Shown here piece after piece: positions 38,166 to 49,439 of a DNA stretch of 64,000 bases. The first letter of the stretch is position 1, and each line of letters opens with the position of its first letter. This DNA is from Pisaster brevispinus (taxonomy: Eukaryota; Echinodermata; Asteroidea; Forcipulatida; Asteriidae): contig JAMKCF010000006.1 in the NCBI GenBank assembly GCA_023634235.1, positions 9,123,672 through 9,187,671 on the forward strand, read 5' to 3'. The position numbers and the translations under genes were made by a program. The notes beneath the pieces were generated by a model. It ran no database searches. It had not been told where the DNA came from and saw only the letters and a list, made by a program, of their open reading frames with translations.

Positions 38166-39290
38166 GATGGAAGCCAAACAATGGGAACAAAGAGAGGTCC
38201 ATGATTGAAGGTGTTTACACTCATGTGTGGGTGGGGCATACGGAAAGGGGTGCCAATGTCCGAAACCAGATCCTTATACAACACCCCTATACACTCTTTG
38301 TCATCCTACACACTTACTACCCATAGTGTTTGTCACATCCTCTGTAAGCATCTACGTACTGCTTTGATTTCCATTCAGAAAAAAGGTTGTTCATATTCCT
38401 TCCAATTAGTAACAAAACAAATGTCATTGAAAAATGTACATGGCTTTGTGTTTAATAATAGTCACATTCAGCACTGTGGTTTGTCTACTACATCTAGAAA
38501 TCAGTAAACTTGTGTCCTGTCTACCTATACCCAAGATATTCACATACACGTAGGTACAACCCCCCTTGTTGTACCACACACTTGTTTGTACTGTGTGATA
38601 TTCCCTCTCTACCAATTATCCGCAAGTCAATCAAAACCAATGGGCAAATTGCTATCCCCTTGGGGAGCTGCTTTTCTTTGCTTGCCCAACAGAGCGCACA
38701 ATCAATGTATTTTACGCAACTTTAACCGGCGCTGTGTCCCCTTCCATTTTTCCCTGTCGGCTTTTAGATTGATGTTGACGAGTTGGAGGAGAAAAGGGAA
38801 GACGCGAGACGGGGAACCGTGAGAGGAAAAAGAGAGACAGAGAGAGAGAGAGAGAGCGCCACATTGTTAATATTGTGTGAGGTAGACGAACAATGTAGTG
38901 ATTTACAGTGATGGATGGGGTTTGGACGCTTAAGACAGACATGTAGTTATACTCAGAACATCTTGGGCTGTACAAAATTCCATGAAATGTTTCCTCTAAT
39001 TAAAATTACCCAAAAATGTGTATTCACATGTAAATTTTAATGGATTTTTAAAAGAGGAAATTCACCCTCTGAATTTGAAAGCTATTACTATTATCTAGTA
39101 TTATTTATTCGACAAAAAACAGAAGGACAAACAAAAGAAGGTAAAATGAAGCAATCAAGGACTTTGTTATGGTGCAAATACCTTGTATGTAATCATTATT
39201 GTTCTCCAAAAAAATAAAATAAAAATTAAACGTTTAAAAAGTTGTGGTGTCATCGATGAAGCAGATATTTTAGATCAATGTGCTCCCACA

Positions 39291-39365
39291 GCTCAGGCAT
39301 TTTCAATGGCTTTTCCCGGCTTCCAGCATCCAACTTTGTAGTTGAAACAGAAGGGACGATCCATA
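39291..39365 (+). repeat. Dispersed repeat shared with 45608-45685
   Basis: CTTCCAGCATCCAACTTTGT, then AGTTGAAACAGAAG, recurs almost exactly at 45648-45682 (CCTCCAGCATCCAACTTTGT). Both are preceded by TTTTCAATG. Family not recognised. Confidence 0.6.
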
Positions 39366-39402
39366 CCATTTTGCCATCGGGCACGGAGGTCGGCTATAGA
39401 AA

Positions 39403-39930
39403 TAAGGTTGACCATTCATAAATACCCCAGACAGTTTTGCTATTCTGATTGGTCGAGAGCACGTCACGTGGGGGTGTTTAAACGGACGATATAACACCGG
39501 CTAGAAGTGTTTAAACACGGCTGGCTTCGCGTGTTGGGCGCACAAGCTCACGGTACCCCAATTTAATTACGCGGAACGCAATATATAGTTATTAGTACCA
39601 GCGCGTAATCTATTTTTACACGCGCGTACACACAACCCAACGCGCACCAAACATAACTTTTAAAAAGTTTTTAAAAATGTACAAAATGTACAGATTGTCA
39701 CAGATAAAGGCCCGAGCCGAAGGCAAGGGCCTTTATCGGACGGCCACGACCGTGCAAGGTTTTAAACAGCCGTTTAAGAATGAGTCACTACTCTTTTATT
39801 CCCATTCATAAATGCCCTTTTGTTAAAAAGCGAAAAAATGTTATAGACAATCTGTGACAATCTGTACATTTTGTACATTTTTAAAAACTTTTTAAAAGTT
39901 ATGTTTGGTGCGCGTTGGTCAAGTGGAAAT
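39403..39930. mobile_element. CpG-rich composite element with perfect 67-bp inverted repeat
   Basis: Bases 39637-39703 and 39852-39918 are exact reverse complements over 67 bp, separated by 148 bp. The spacer holds a hairpin (GATAAAGGCCC with GGGCCTTTATC). To the left, CTGATTGGTCGAGAGCACGT and GTGTTTAAACGG suggest a further MITE portion. CpG is far denser than in the surroundings. Confidence 0.7.
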
Positions 39931-40076
39931 ATTCATTCTTTTGTTGTACTTTCTCCAACTGTCTATATGTTCTTTGATGCGGAATTACAGGGAACAACAT
40001 TGAACTGAACCTGTATCATTTGACAGCCACTTTCCAATGAAATGTATGCTTCTTTTTTTTTCATGAAATACTTTTT

Positions 40077-40272
40077 CACACTCGGTGGTCTAGTGGTAAG
40101 ATGTCAACTCTATAATGGCAAAGGACGTAAGTTTGAAATCCACCCAAGTAGATTGACTGTGTTTTCTTCACAGGGCTCAGGAAATTACAGAGTTACAGTG
40201 CTTTACACACATCAGCCTCAGAGTCAAACCAAATAATATTCTTTATCTCCGGTGAATATTTAACATCAAATA
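40077..40272 (+). mobile_element. SINE family B, full copy
   Basis: The tRNA-like head has CTCGGTGGTCTAGTGGTAAG and a B-box-like TTTGAAATCC. The body has CACAGGGCTCAGGAAATTAC and ACAGTGCTTTACACACATC, and the 3' end is AATATTCTTTATCTCC. The same body recurs at 51415, 56130, 31445, 54585 and 60325. Confidence 0.85.
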
Positions 40273-40379
40273 GTTTCACTCTGATTTTGTGCGAGCCAAT
40301 ATACAGTCATGTTTCTTGTACCGTTAGTTGTGACTCACATTTTAATTCTGCGAAGTGACCCACATCTTCTCAACTGACT

Positions 40380-40735
40380 GAAGAATGGCAACCGCTTCCC
40401 CTTTTCACTCCCTTTATTCCAACTTTAAGCTTGACTTCCTATGCACTGGGTCTTAATTGATGTAAGGCCTTGTACGTAGATCTAATCATGGCGCCACACT
40501 CCAAAAGCAGAAGGAGAATGACACAGCGTCTTCCATGTCAGGCAGGGTGGTCTTATTCTTATGTAATAACAAGGAATCATTAGGTGACCTTAATTTCAGA
40601 CGACTTCCAAAGAAGCCAGAGGGCAGAGCGCACTACCCTGCCATCAGAACACAATTACATCCTCCTAATCTGCTTAGGCAGCCGTTTCCATGGCAACTGA
40701 CATGAGATTAATAAGTTTACGCCAAGGGTAATTGC
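40380..40735. promoter_or_regulatory. Candidate cis-regulatory element with RFX X-box
   Basis: This low-repeat stretch has balanced composition and holds GTTTCCATGGCAAC at 40684-40697, a close match to the RFX X-box, plus several TAATTGA / TTAAT homeodomain-type cores. It is unlike the MITE-rich surroundings. Function is inferred only. Confidence 0.3.
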
Positions 40736-40844
40736 CTACTGCCACCTAACACTTCCCTTTCAAAACACGCAAAAATGTAGTGTTTGCAAATGATGTCGGG
40801 GTGGGGGGGGGGGGCCTGGCAGGTAAAGCTGTGATGGTGAATGT

Positions 40845-41545
40845 GATTTTTTATTTCACTGATGCTGTCTGGTGTGGTTGTAACAACTGTGAACATGAAT
40901 CTGTTTACTGATTTCACTGGGCAGCGGATATCAGCAAAGGGAAGGTGAATATTTTCACAAATTTCTCATGGTGATGGTTATGGCAATGGTGAATGCAAAA
41001 TTTGACACAAATTTCCCATGGGTGCAGTTTAACAGCAACTGTACATAGTGAAACTTTTTACTGATTACCCTAGTGTTTTATGTTTTCACTGATTGTTTGT
41101 ATGAAAGATCATCTATAAAACTTTTCACTAACCGCTCAAGCGGATGAGAGTGGCAACTTTGAATGCTGACATTTGTATTGATTACCCCGGGGGTGTGGTT
41201 TTAGCAAAGGTGAAAAATGAATACTTTTGCTGATTTACTTTGATCAGAGTGAGACTTTTCACTGATTGCTCATGAGGATAGCTGTGGCAAATGTTAATGT
41301 GAAACTTTTCCCTGATAACACAATTACATGGTTATAACAAACTGAAGGAACATCTTTTCACTGATTGCTCACTGGTGTACTTAAATCTTCTGTACAATGT
41401 ATTTTCAGTTTCACTGATTGCTCCTGGGTGTGGTAATAAGTCAACTGCACACGTGAATCTTTTCACTGATTGCTCCTTGGTGTGGTTAAGGAAACTCTTT
41501 ATGTGAATCTTTTCACTGATTGCTCCTGGGTGTGGTTAAGGAATA
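40845..41545 (+). repeat. Minisatellite, 50-60 bp units
   Basis: Units share CTTTTCACTGATTGCTC, then CTGGGTGTGGTTAAGGAA and ATGTGAAT. Order decays leftwards: the last three units (41405-41540) are most alike and those near 40850-41000 are hardly recognisable. Confidence 0.85.
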
Positions 41546-41582
41546 ACAATAACAATAATAGTAATAATTTTGAAGACTAATC

Positions 41583-41875
41583 ATCCTAACTCACAGCTGA
41601 GAAGCTGAATTGCTTCAACATGTTCAAGCCACAGGCATGCAAAGGGTGCCTTTGGCCGCCAGCCACATCAACCCATATCGGTACATGACCACAGAGCACA
41701 GCCAGAGATTGAAAGTGTTTGATTCTCCTGGAGAGAGGAAAACAGGAGAAAAACCCCTTGTGGCATAGGAGAGAACCAACGTACAACTCTAGCGGGGAAT
41801 CGAACCAAGGTCACAGTGGTGAGAGGTTAGCACTTTACACACTCACCACTCACCACCCACAAGGAAACTTGTGAA
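41583..41875 (-). mobile_element. SINE family D, minus-strand copy
   Basis: The minus strand begins with a tRNA-like part containing the B box CTTGGTTCGATTCCCCGC. A long body follows (AAACACTTTCAATCTCTGGC and GTTGATGTGGCTGGCGGCC), ending in the tail ATTGTTATTGTTATT at 41545-41572. It is the only copy seen here, so it is identified from structure. Confidence 0.65.
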
Positions 41876-42344
41876 TATAACCCTCCTCACTCACAGCAGT
41901 AGTAATTCTACTAGAAATAAAGCAGTCAAACTGTTCGCTGGCTGATTTAGGATGATGCCATAAGATTTGTGTGTGGATAGTTTCACTGATGATTCCAGGA
42001 TGTGCTTAATTTTTATACATCAACTCACTTGAAGTCAGCACCTTCAAGTGTTCATTAAAAACATCTGCTTGTTGCTATTTTGTAGCTCTTGGAAAGTTCG
42101 TGAAATAGTTTTCACTGTGATCTAGAAGTCAATTTATAACTACTTGTATGGCTTTAGAAATTTTGAATTCTTTAAATTTGTGGAAATGCTTTGGTTTCAG
42201 TTAGTTATTACTGATGCACAATGAAATATACGTGTGTATTTTTTATTTATTTTTTTCGTAACAATTGGGTCAGTTGCTCCAAAGCAAAGCACACAATATT
42301 CAGTACTTATCATGCAATTGGTGTATGGTAAAACAACAATTTTA

Positions 42345-42776
42345 TTAAAGGTAGGTTCATCATTTGGTTTAGTCAATGTAATGCTGCTTAGTAGCCAATA
42401 CTATCAAGGAGGATGCAATAAAAGTCACCAGTGAAAGTTTCATCTGAATACAGAGCCTACTTGCTGAGAAAACAGCAAAAAACTGTTAGGGTATTTTCAT
42501 GAGAATGTCCACTCCATTGTTGTTAAGAGAGGTGACAGCGGGTACCAACCACATCTCTGGCCGCAGCTTTCGTGAACGTACACCAACCCTCAGAAATCTG
42601 AGAAACGATTCATGCAGTTTCTCAGATTCAAATGTTTTTGATATCTAATCAACAGGGTTATTTCAGACAAAACAATTTCACAGGATGCTTACGACTATTA
42701 CCATCTTTTTTAACAAGTAAGCTTTCGGATAGAAATTAAACAAAGCATTCGAAGATCATTACCAAAGTTCGACCTC
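42345..42776 (+). mobile_element. MITE family J, nearly full copy
   Basis: It starts TTAA-AGGTAGGTTC. It contains AATAAAAGTCACCAGTGAAA and the core GAGGTGACAGCGGGTACCAA. The right terminus is eroded (CCAAAGTTCGACCTCAAAAG). Confidence 0.85.
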
Positions 42777-43460
42777 AAAAGAATAAATGAATAAGTAAAT
42801 AAATAAAAACCAGAGAGAAGCTAGAAAAAAAGTATTAAATATGATCAACAACCTCTAATAGGTGATCACATGCATCTTTGATGTTTAAAAAAAATTAATA
42901 GCAGCCTCAACAGAAAGGACGGGAACTTCTAAAACTGTCAAATCTAATATAATATACATCAATGCATACAAATAACCAACCAAGTTGACTGGATCACACC
43001 CATTTAGTTTACACAAATTAAGTTTACCCAAGAAATTGTCCCACACAGTTATTTCTAGATGTGAACAAGTTCCCCACATGACCTACTATCAATAGCAAGC
43101 ACAAAATTGGGTTTGGTTTTAGAAGTTCAAACTTTCCAAGTGCAAACATAGTTTCCACAACCATTCTCCGTAGGGTAAACCAATATTGATATTTACCCCC
43201 TAAATATTTCACAGGGTACGATTACAAGTGGTTGCACGCACAGTACAGATTGGACTAATCTGATCAATGCTGCTTGGTTACATATTAAGTTTGTTTTTCT
43301 TATCCCCTTATTTGTCTTCTGTCCCCCACCCCCCCCACCCATTTTTCATAGTTGGAACTAGTTCCAGGCCTGGGTTTAGTTTGAGAGTAATTTTTTAGGG
43401 TGACTGCTCTCTGTTCCTACAACTCTATGTTCCGACAACCGTGTGTTCCTTTCACGTGCT

Positions 43461-43484
43461 AGGGTTAGGGTTAGGGTTAGGATA
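43461..43484 (+). repeat. Interstitial telomere-like TTAGGG run
   Basis: AGGGTTAGGGTTAGGGTTAG is three to four copies of the metazoan telomere hexamer in direct tandem. It lies 10-20 bp before the minisatellite at 43495. Confidence 0.85.
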
Positions 43485-43494
43485 AGGAAAATAC

Positions 43495-43665
43495 ATCAGG
43501 GGTGTAAGAACATAGGTGTGACGGAACACATGGGTGTCGGAACATAGGTGTGCCAGAACATAGGCAAGTCAGAACATAGGTGTGTCGGAACATATGTGTC
43601 AGAACATCTAGGTGTGTCGGAACATAGGTGTGCCGGAACATAGGTGTGTCAGAACATCTAGGTCT
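43495..43665 (+). repeat. Minisatellite GGAACATAGGTGTGTC
   Basis: About nine units of 16-19 bp (GTCGGAACATAGGTGTGCC, GTCAGAACATAGG and so on). Similar sequence with the AGAACAT core also flanks it on the left (GTTCCTACAACTCTATGTTCC), in inverted orientation. Confidence 0.88.
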
Positions 43666-45119
43666 CCTTATGGAGACCGAGAAGAAAATAGAAAAGAGAA
43701 CACAATAGGTCTCCATTAGGGGAACTCTAAAGACTGGGGTGCTCCACAAGCAATTTTGTGTACAAAGTCTATGGGAAGTTCTTATCTACAGGGACAAAAG
43801 AAAGAACAATAGATGTCACAACAGGGCTATAAAAAAAAGAATGTGTGTGGGGGTGTGTGAACATAGGTGTTTAACCATTTTTCAGTTGTAGATCTTTACA
43901 GTACAGCACAAAAGCCTTGGTCGAAGTGACTTCTCATGTGTATCATCAGAGCATTCATTGCTGCCATACCAATGACCAAGTCCATTGTAAGCCATATGTG
44001 AGTTACATTTGAATATAATAAATTGTCTGGTACAATGATTTGCTTAGTCACAAATTACCGCTTAAATTTGAAGTCCTAAGACTATAGAGACAGTTACTCT
44101 TAGTCTTAGTCTGTCTTATTGTCACATATATATATACCTGTACAAATATACAGTGAAATGCACTTTGGTTTTCCGAGCCTAAAAACATTTTTTTAAAAAC
44201 ATTAAAAAAACATACTAAACCCTGTGTAGGTTAAACAATAACAAATAAATAATAGGCCTACATAAGAAAATAACAGTAAAAAAAAGCTATGTCACATGAT
44301 TCGGGGCAAACTTTTGCGAAGTTACATTTAAGAGATAGCGAACACCCATACACAATTTTGAATGATTGTGTATGGCACAATGGTACCAGGGTTAGCCCAT
44401 CAGGAGGTTGCTACACAACGGTTTTAACTTTTTTGTTTAATAACTTTTTTCTAGTGTCCGTAAAAATATTTTAAGCTTCCTTTTTGTATGTAATTTTTTT
44501 TATAATAACTCTTTTTATGACCTTAAAAATATTTTGAACCTCTTAATGATATTCAATGTAAAACCAGTAATTTATTTCTTTTTAACTGTAGTTTTAATAA
44601 ATTAACATAATTTTAATTGTAATATTGTTGCAATCCAGCTTCATGGATGCCTAGAACAATTTGGATCAAGACGCTACTCAATAATAGTACAAGGTATTAT
44701 TAACTCAATGACATGGAGGTGATTTTATTTTTGCATGGGAAGCATTGTACTTTTAAAAAGCTCCCATGAGCAAAATCTTCGTCCAAAATGCCTGAAATAA
44801 TTAAACATGAATCATCAGTGTAGTTCGGTTTTGACCAAATACGAGTCGTGGTGGTTCTGAAAAGAACTGGTGTATGTATGAGGGGGTTCCTTCGAAGATA
44901 CTAGGCGCATCTTAGTAATGTCATTTTGATGTTTTACCAAATTGATATCTCTATTTTTGTAATAATAAAACAAACTAGACAAGAGTTTGTAACGTAAAAA
45001 ACACTGGGGGCTTCGGTTGTTGGAACAAAAAGAGAAAATGACGTGTCCTCATACTCAACAATTATGTTAAGTTTGGTCGTAATACCTAAAGGAACTCTTG
45101 ACTTCAACATCAAATATGT
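43666..45119. other. AT-rich stretch, no gene recognised
   Basis: Apart from the possible LINE tail at 44085 I see no repeats or exons. Confidence 0.45.
44085..44235 (+). mobile_element. Possible LINE/SINE 3' tail
   Basis: TCTTATTGTCACATATATA, then ACAGTGAAATGCACTTTGG, resembles the 3' tail of L2-like LINEs and their SINEs (TTTATTGTCA … ACAGTGAAATGC). No coding part lies upstream. Confidence 0.35.
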
Positions 45120-45570
45120 AGTCAGGTACCAGACGCTGCAAAGATTTATGACATGTGGTTTATGACACGTGGTTTAAGAAACATGTTTTTTTCCATGTTA
45201 ACAGATTCCTGTACGAGTTGGAAGTGAAGATGAAAGTGTGTTACTTTTTAAATAAAACATTAGATGTACTGTAAGCTACAGGACGGCACAAAGATTATAA
45301 TTATACGACATGTGGCTCAAGATATGAATTTTGAAAAACTAACTTTGAATTGATGTAAATTGACATCTAATTAACATCACCATGAAGAAAAGATGTTGTT
45401 GTTTTTTATTTGGCATAAGTTATAAGATGACACAAAATTATGACTTAATGACATATGGTTAAAGAAATGTATTTTTTTATTAGAATTTTCTGTTTGGACC
45501 AAATGTGTCATTAGCTCCAAAGGTAACAAAGATCATGAATTTATCACACGTGGTTCAGAAGGTATGGATT
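45120..45570 (+). repeat. Decayed tandem repeat, about 120-150 bp period
   Basis: The motif GACATGTGGTTTA-AGAAAC-ATG followed by a T run recurs near 45150, 45310, 45450 and 45548, each preceded by a CACAAAGATTATGA-like segment. Confidence 0.5.
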
Positions 45571-45607
45571 TTAAATTTTAGAGCTTCTTGTTTGATATTC
45601 TTGGCAA

Positions 45608-45850
45608 ATGCTCTCCAAGCTTGGGAGTTTTCAATGATGCTCCCTGGCCTCCAGCATCCAACTTTGTAGTTGAAACAAAAGAGGAAATTTGGCCCCCAAA
45701 AAGGGGGGGAGGGGGGTATTCAACATGTATAAAACTAGTAAAATACCCAACCTCATCCCCATCATGTTCAAAGGGTCCGTTTCACAATCTCCCAATTGGG
45801 TGCAATGGTCTGCATTGATACAAGGTTGACTGTTGACTGACATGCTGGCA
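45608..45850 (+). repeat. Dispersed repeat, longer copy
   Basis: It shares its first 75 bp with 39291-39365, then continues with a G-rich run and ATACAAGGTTGACTGTTGAC (compare AAGGTTGACC at 39406). It is probably the less truncated copy of an unrecognised element. Confidence 0.5.
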
Positions 45851-47047
45851 GACGATCTGGAAGAAGCTCCTGGGTGCTGTTTAATACTTTAACCTTTGTT
45901 TCCCTATTATTTTAAGTGAAAACTTAATTTTAAATTTTTCATTTATTTCTTTTGACCCACCCAACCACAATTTCGAACAAAGATACAATTTTTTTAAACA
46001 TTGACAATTCTGAATGGCTCCTTAATACTAAATTGTATTCTCCACCATGCAACGTTTTCAAATCCTACTTATGAATCAACCCGACCTTTTGTCCATTTTT
46101 CTGAGAACAGCTGGGCTCTTCGTCTGCTGATATTTTCAGGCATGAGACTTGGACCTTGGAAACCGATAGGACAAATTTAAAGAGTAGAAAGGTTGACCTA
46201 CATGTTGTGCACCCGGTGTAGGCTTTTGTAAACTTGTCTGGCTATTAAATAACAATTTGGCTGATTTTTCTGAAGACAAAAAAACACCAAAACAAGCCAG
46301 AAATCAGATTAAAGTAGGAAGAATATCATGCCTGTATTTCTATGCAGTAATTTCTTGGCGTTCCTTGAAAACTAGGGATGGGTTCACTTTTAAGAAAAAT
46401 CATATAAAATCTGAAAAAATAAACATCTAAAAACTGGGTCATCTCTCCCCCTCTCTCTCTTAATGCCAACTGGGACACAAAAGTCTAATTTGAAAAACAA
46501 ATGATAAGAAGTTTAATAAATTCTTGAGGTTAAAGAATTTGTAAAAACAGTTCCCTCCCGGTTGCTAACATTTAGACAAAACATGCGGAGCCCAAATATT
46601 TGTGGGCCACAACAATCTTTCTCTCCCCCTGCAGCGTTATCTGTGACCCGTATTAAACTTCTTGGTGTTCTGGAAACTTGATAGAGCATTTCATCTTTTT
46701 TTTACATTGAATTGAGAATTGGAAATACAAGATTGTTTTGGAATTCAAACTGAAAATCATCTTACATTCTGTTCCATTTCCCCAAACTAAGAATAGATGT
46801 TGAATACATTGTGAAACACCTGTTTCCAAAACAGGTAGATTATATTGTTATCCATGGCGCAATTTCAAAACAAAACAAAATTGCCGCAAAAAGTCAAATG
46901 CAAAAAATTTCCTGATAAATTTCAAAACTTGTGGAAACAAAACACACACAAAAACAAAAAAACAAAACACATCACATTTTCAGATATCAGTTGGTAGTTA
47001 TTCATTCCAATCATCTAGTTTTTCAAAAACAAACAACAGAACCAGTG
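45851..47047. other. Unique AT-rich stretch, no gene recognised
   Basis: No repeat or exon signature. There are only A-rich simple stretches near 46935-46970. Confidence 0.45.
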
Positions 47048-47268
47048 TCAGAGCTGCTTTGTGGACAAGTCGTTAAACGTTTGACACAGTGATAGCACTT
47101 GTGAGACTGCTGGCTCCCCAATTAGCAGTAATTGCAAGGGTAGAAATCTTTCAAGGAGCAACAGTATCAAGAGAACAGCAGTCTCGCGAGAGAGAGTATA
47201 GTCGCTCGAGAGCCGTTATGCTATCAAAGTGACAAACAATTCACAACTTGTCCACTAGGCTAGTGTCA
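47048..47268. mobile_element. Palindromic element, single copy
   Basis: The outer arms TGGACAAGTCGTTAAACGTT and AACAATTCACAACTTGTCCA are inverted, as are GAGACTGCTG and CAGCAGTCTC inside. The stretch CTCGCGAGAGAGAG…CTCGAGAG lies in the right half. Probably a MITE. Confidence 0.55.
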
Positions 47269-47567
47269 CAGGTGATGTGCAACTTCATGGGTGATTAAAA
47301 AACGAACAAATTTGTGAACGTTGATATTTCCACACTACAGAAGCAACAGAAGAAGTACTAAAATGGTGGGAGGGGGAATAAACTCATTCCAATGAAGTAT
47401 GTGTTGGGTGGGGAAGAGTGTGCTATTGCACACAATCGACACATGCACAACATTTTTTATTAGTACTGCTTGTCTGGGCAGGAGGTGTCTTGAGAAGTCA
47501 GTATGACCTTAAAATGTTGACCAGACAAGCCTTAAGGCATCCTTCTTCATTGCTTCCTTATAAAGTG

Positions 47568-47765
47568 CAGAGCTACCAACATCTGCAGCTTGCAACCAGG
47601 GAAGTTTTGTACAACTACCAGGAAGATATTCAGAATTACATTCAGCAAAATAGGCAAACAGTTTCCACAATCAGGGAGGATTTCAAAATGTGTTCATGGG
47701 AACATGGAAAGACTGGTTGATGTTCGGGGAACTTTCTGAAGAATCAAGGAGAGTTGACAGCTCTG
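47568..47765 (+). mobile_element. Dispersed repeat family L
   Basis: The inverted ends are CAGAGCTACCAAC and GTTGACAGCTCTG. Bases 47585-47750 (GCTTGCAACCAGGGAAGTTT, ACATTCAGCAAAATAGG) align with 28050-28255. Confidence 0.65.
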
Positions 47766-49214
47766 ATACTGCACCATTATATAAATGAGGGCATCATTGC
47801 ATTGTGAGAATAAGCTCTAAAAGAAAGCTATGTCGAAATTAATTAACATGTTGATGTTTCACAAGTAGAACCCTCCAAAATAATAATCATATTTAATATT
47901 TATGGGAGGAAAATACTGAAAAAAGCAAGGTATTCATATGGGTTGTCCTGTTGGATGGAGGTGTACAATGACTGTATTGTAACAAACATGCACACAAATA
48001 ATGACAAGTACTACATTTTGAGGAAGGGGTAAAAGGGTCTAAAAAGTCTATTAAACCTTAAAAATGCACAAATTAGTTCAATGGCCTGATGTTTCGACCC
48101 TAGCAGTCTTTCTCGAAGGCCAAATGACAACACAACACAACCAACCTTAACAGGTATACTGGTGTAACTGAAGCAGTCAAGTGGAAAGAGATAGAAGACA
48201 GAGAGAGGCAGAAAGCACACAGAAAACAGAGAAGGATGAACAGGGATGAAAGTGGGTAGAAGGAAGGGGGCATGGTTCACCACAAGAGGTTGGAAACACA
48301 AAAGACAAAATCAAGGTGGGAAGAAGGAGAAAGAAGTAATTTATCAGCGAATGAGACAGACTGAAGAGAGGATCAAAACGAGAAAAACGAGAAGGCCAAG
48401 ACAAAACGTTACAAGTTTGGGACAACCCCCAGAAACTATCCACTCTAGAATAAAAGTCTAGGGTTGAGGCATCACAGGTCTCTGAATATTAACACGGCTC
48501 AAAAAAGCATCAAGCTTCAAGAAAACACTATGTCACTGTCAGCTGCTTTGCCAGCCAGACTTGATCTTAGACGATCTTCTCTCTGACAATTCAATCTGAG
48601 TGGAATCCATTTGTGCAATTTCACACTATCACCGTTAGAGGGCGCCATTCAATAAAGGCACTATGATAATAAGGCAGAGACCATATCCATCCCTTTTGAG
48701 TAGTTAAATGGAAATGAGTTTGTAGATGCTCACTGCAGTGTTGGAGGACTCAAAACCGATCTCTGACTTGAGAGTAGTCTCGAGTCCATTTTAACTGGAC
48801 TCCGACTCAAAGGGGAGGACTTGGACTTGGACTCAGACTCAGACAAACTCAAAGCTGAAACTCCTGAGAGCAAATAGTTTAGTCATAAATGGATTGTACC
48901 AAACGTATGCTGTGGAGATTATATTACGATTAGTGCTCTAGATTTTGAGCTAACGGCTTTCAGGTACTTAAAAAACCCATTACAATCAGAACAAATGCAA
49001 AGTGGAACCCTTTATTTTGTAACGTGACAGTAAAAAAAAAGGTAGACTTTATTGTATTTCTTGTCAGTTAGCAGATTAGATTCATACTACTCCGAGTATG
49101 AAAAATCAGAGCTTTTTGAAAGAGTAAATTTTCATCCTCAAGTCAAACAGTCAGCGAACTTTTAGAACGGCGACCATATGAAAATTTCAAGCACATGAAT
49201 GTGACCCATGCATC

Positions 49215-49410
49215 GATTACCTGCCCAGAAACTCCTGCTTCAGGTTCCACTCAAACTCACCTGCCGATGGCCTGACAATTGAAACCCCTGCTGCAGGTAC
49301 TCGACCGGGACCGACCTGCAGATCATGGGCCGATTGAACCCCCTGCTGCAGGCACTCGACCGCGACCCACCCACTGATCACAGGCCGTTTGAACCCCCCT
49401 GCTGCAGTGG
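49215..49410 (+). repeat. Tandem repeat, about 62-bp unit, three copies
   Basis: The unit contains GAACCCCCTGCTGCAGG, CACTCGACCG and GACC(G/C)ACC. It is GC-rich and directly precedes the family D foldback. Confidence 0.8.
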
Positions 49411-49439
49411 TAATGTTATAAAAGCGGGTTAATCTTAAA

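Noticed and set aside
37831..38208. Proline-rich plus-strand frame and glycine-rich minus-strand frames
   Set aside because: Both are read-through of the CCCCTCCTCCAATGG minisatellite.
41000..41545. Regularly spaced repeats that might suggest a CRISPR-like array
   Set aside because: The unit and the sequence between units decay together. It is a minisatellite, and the DNA is eukaryotic.
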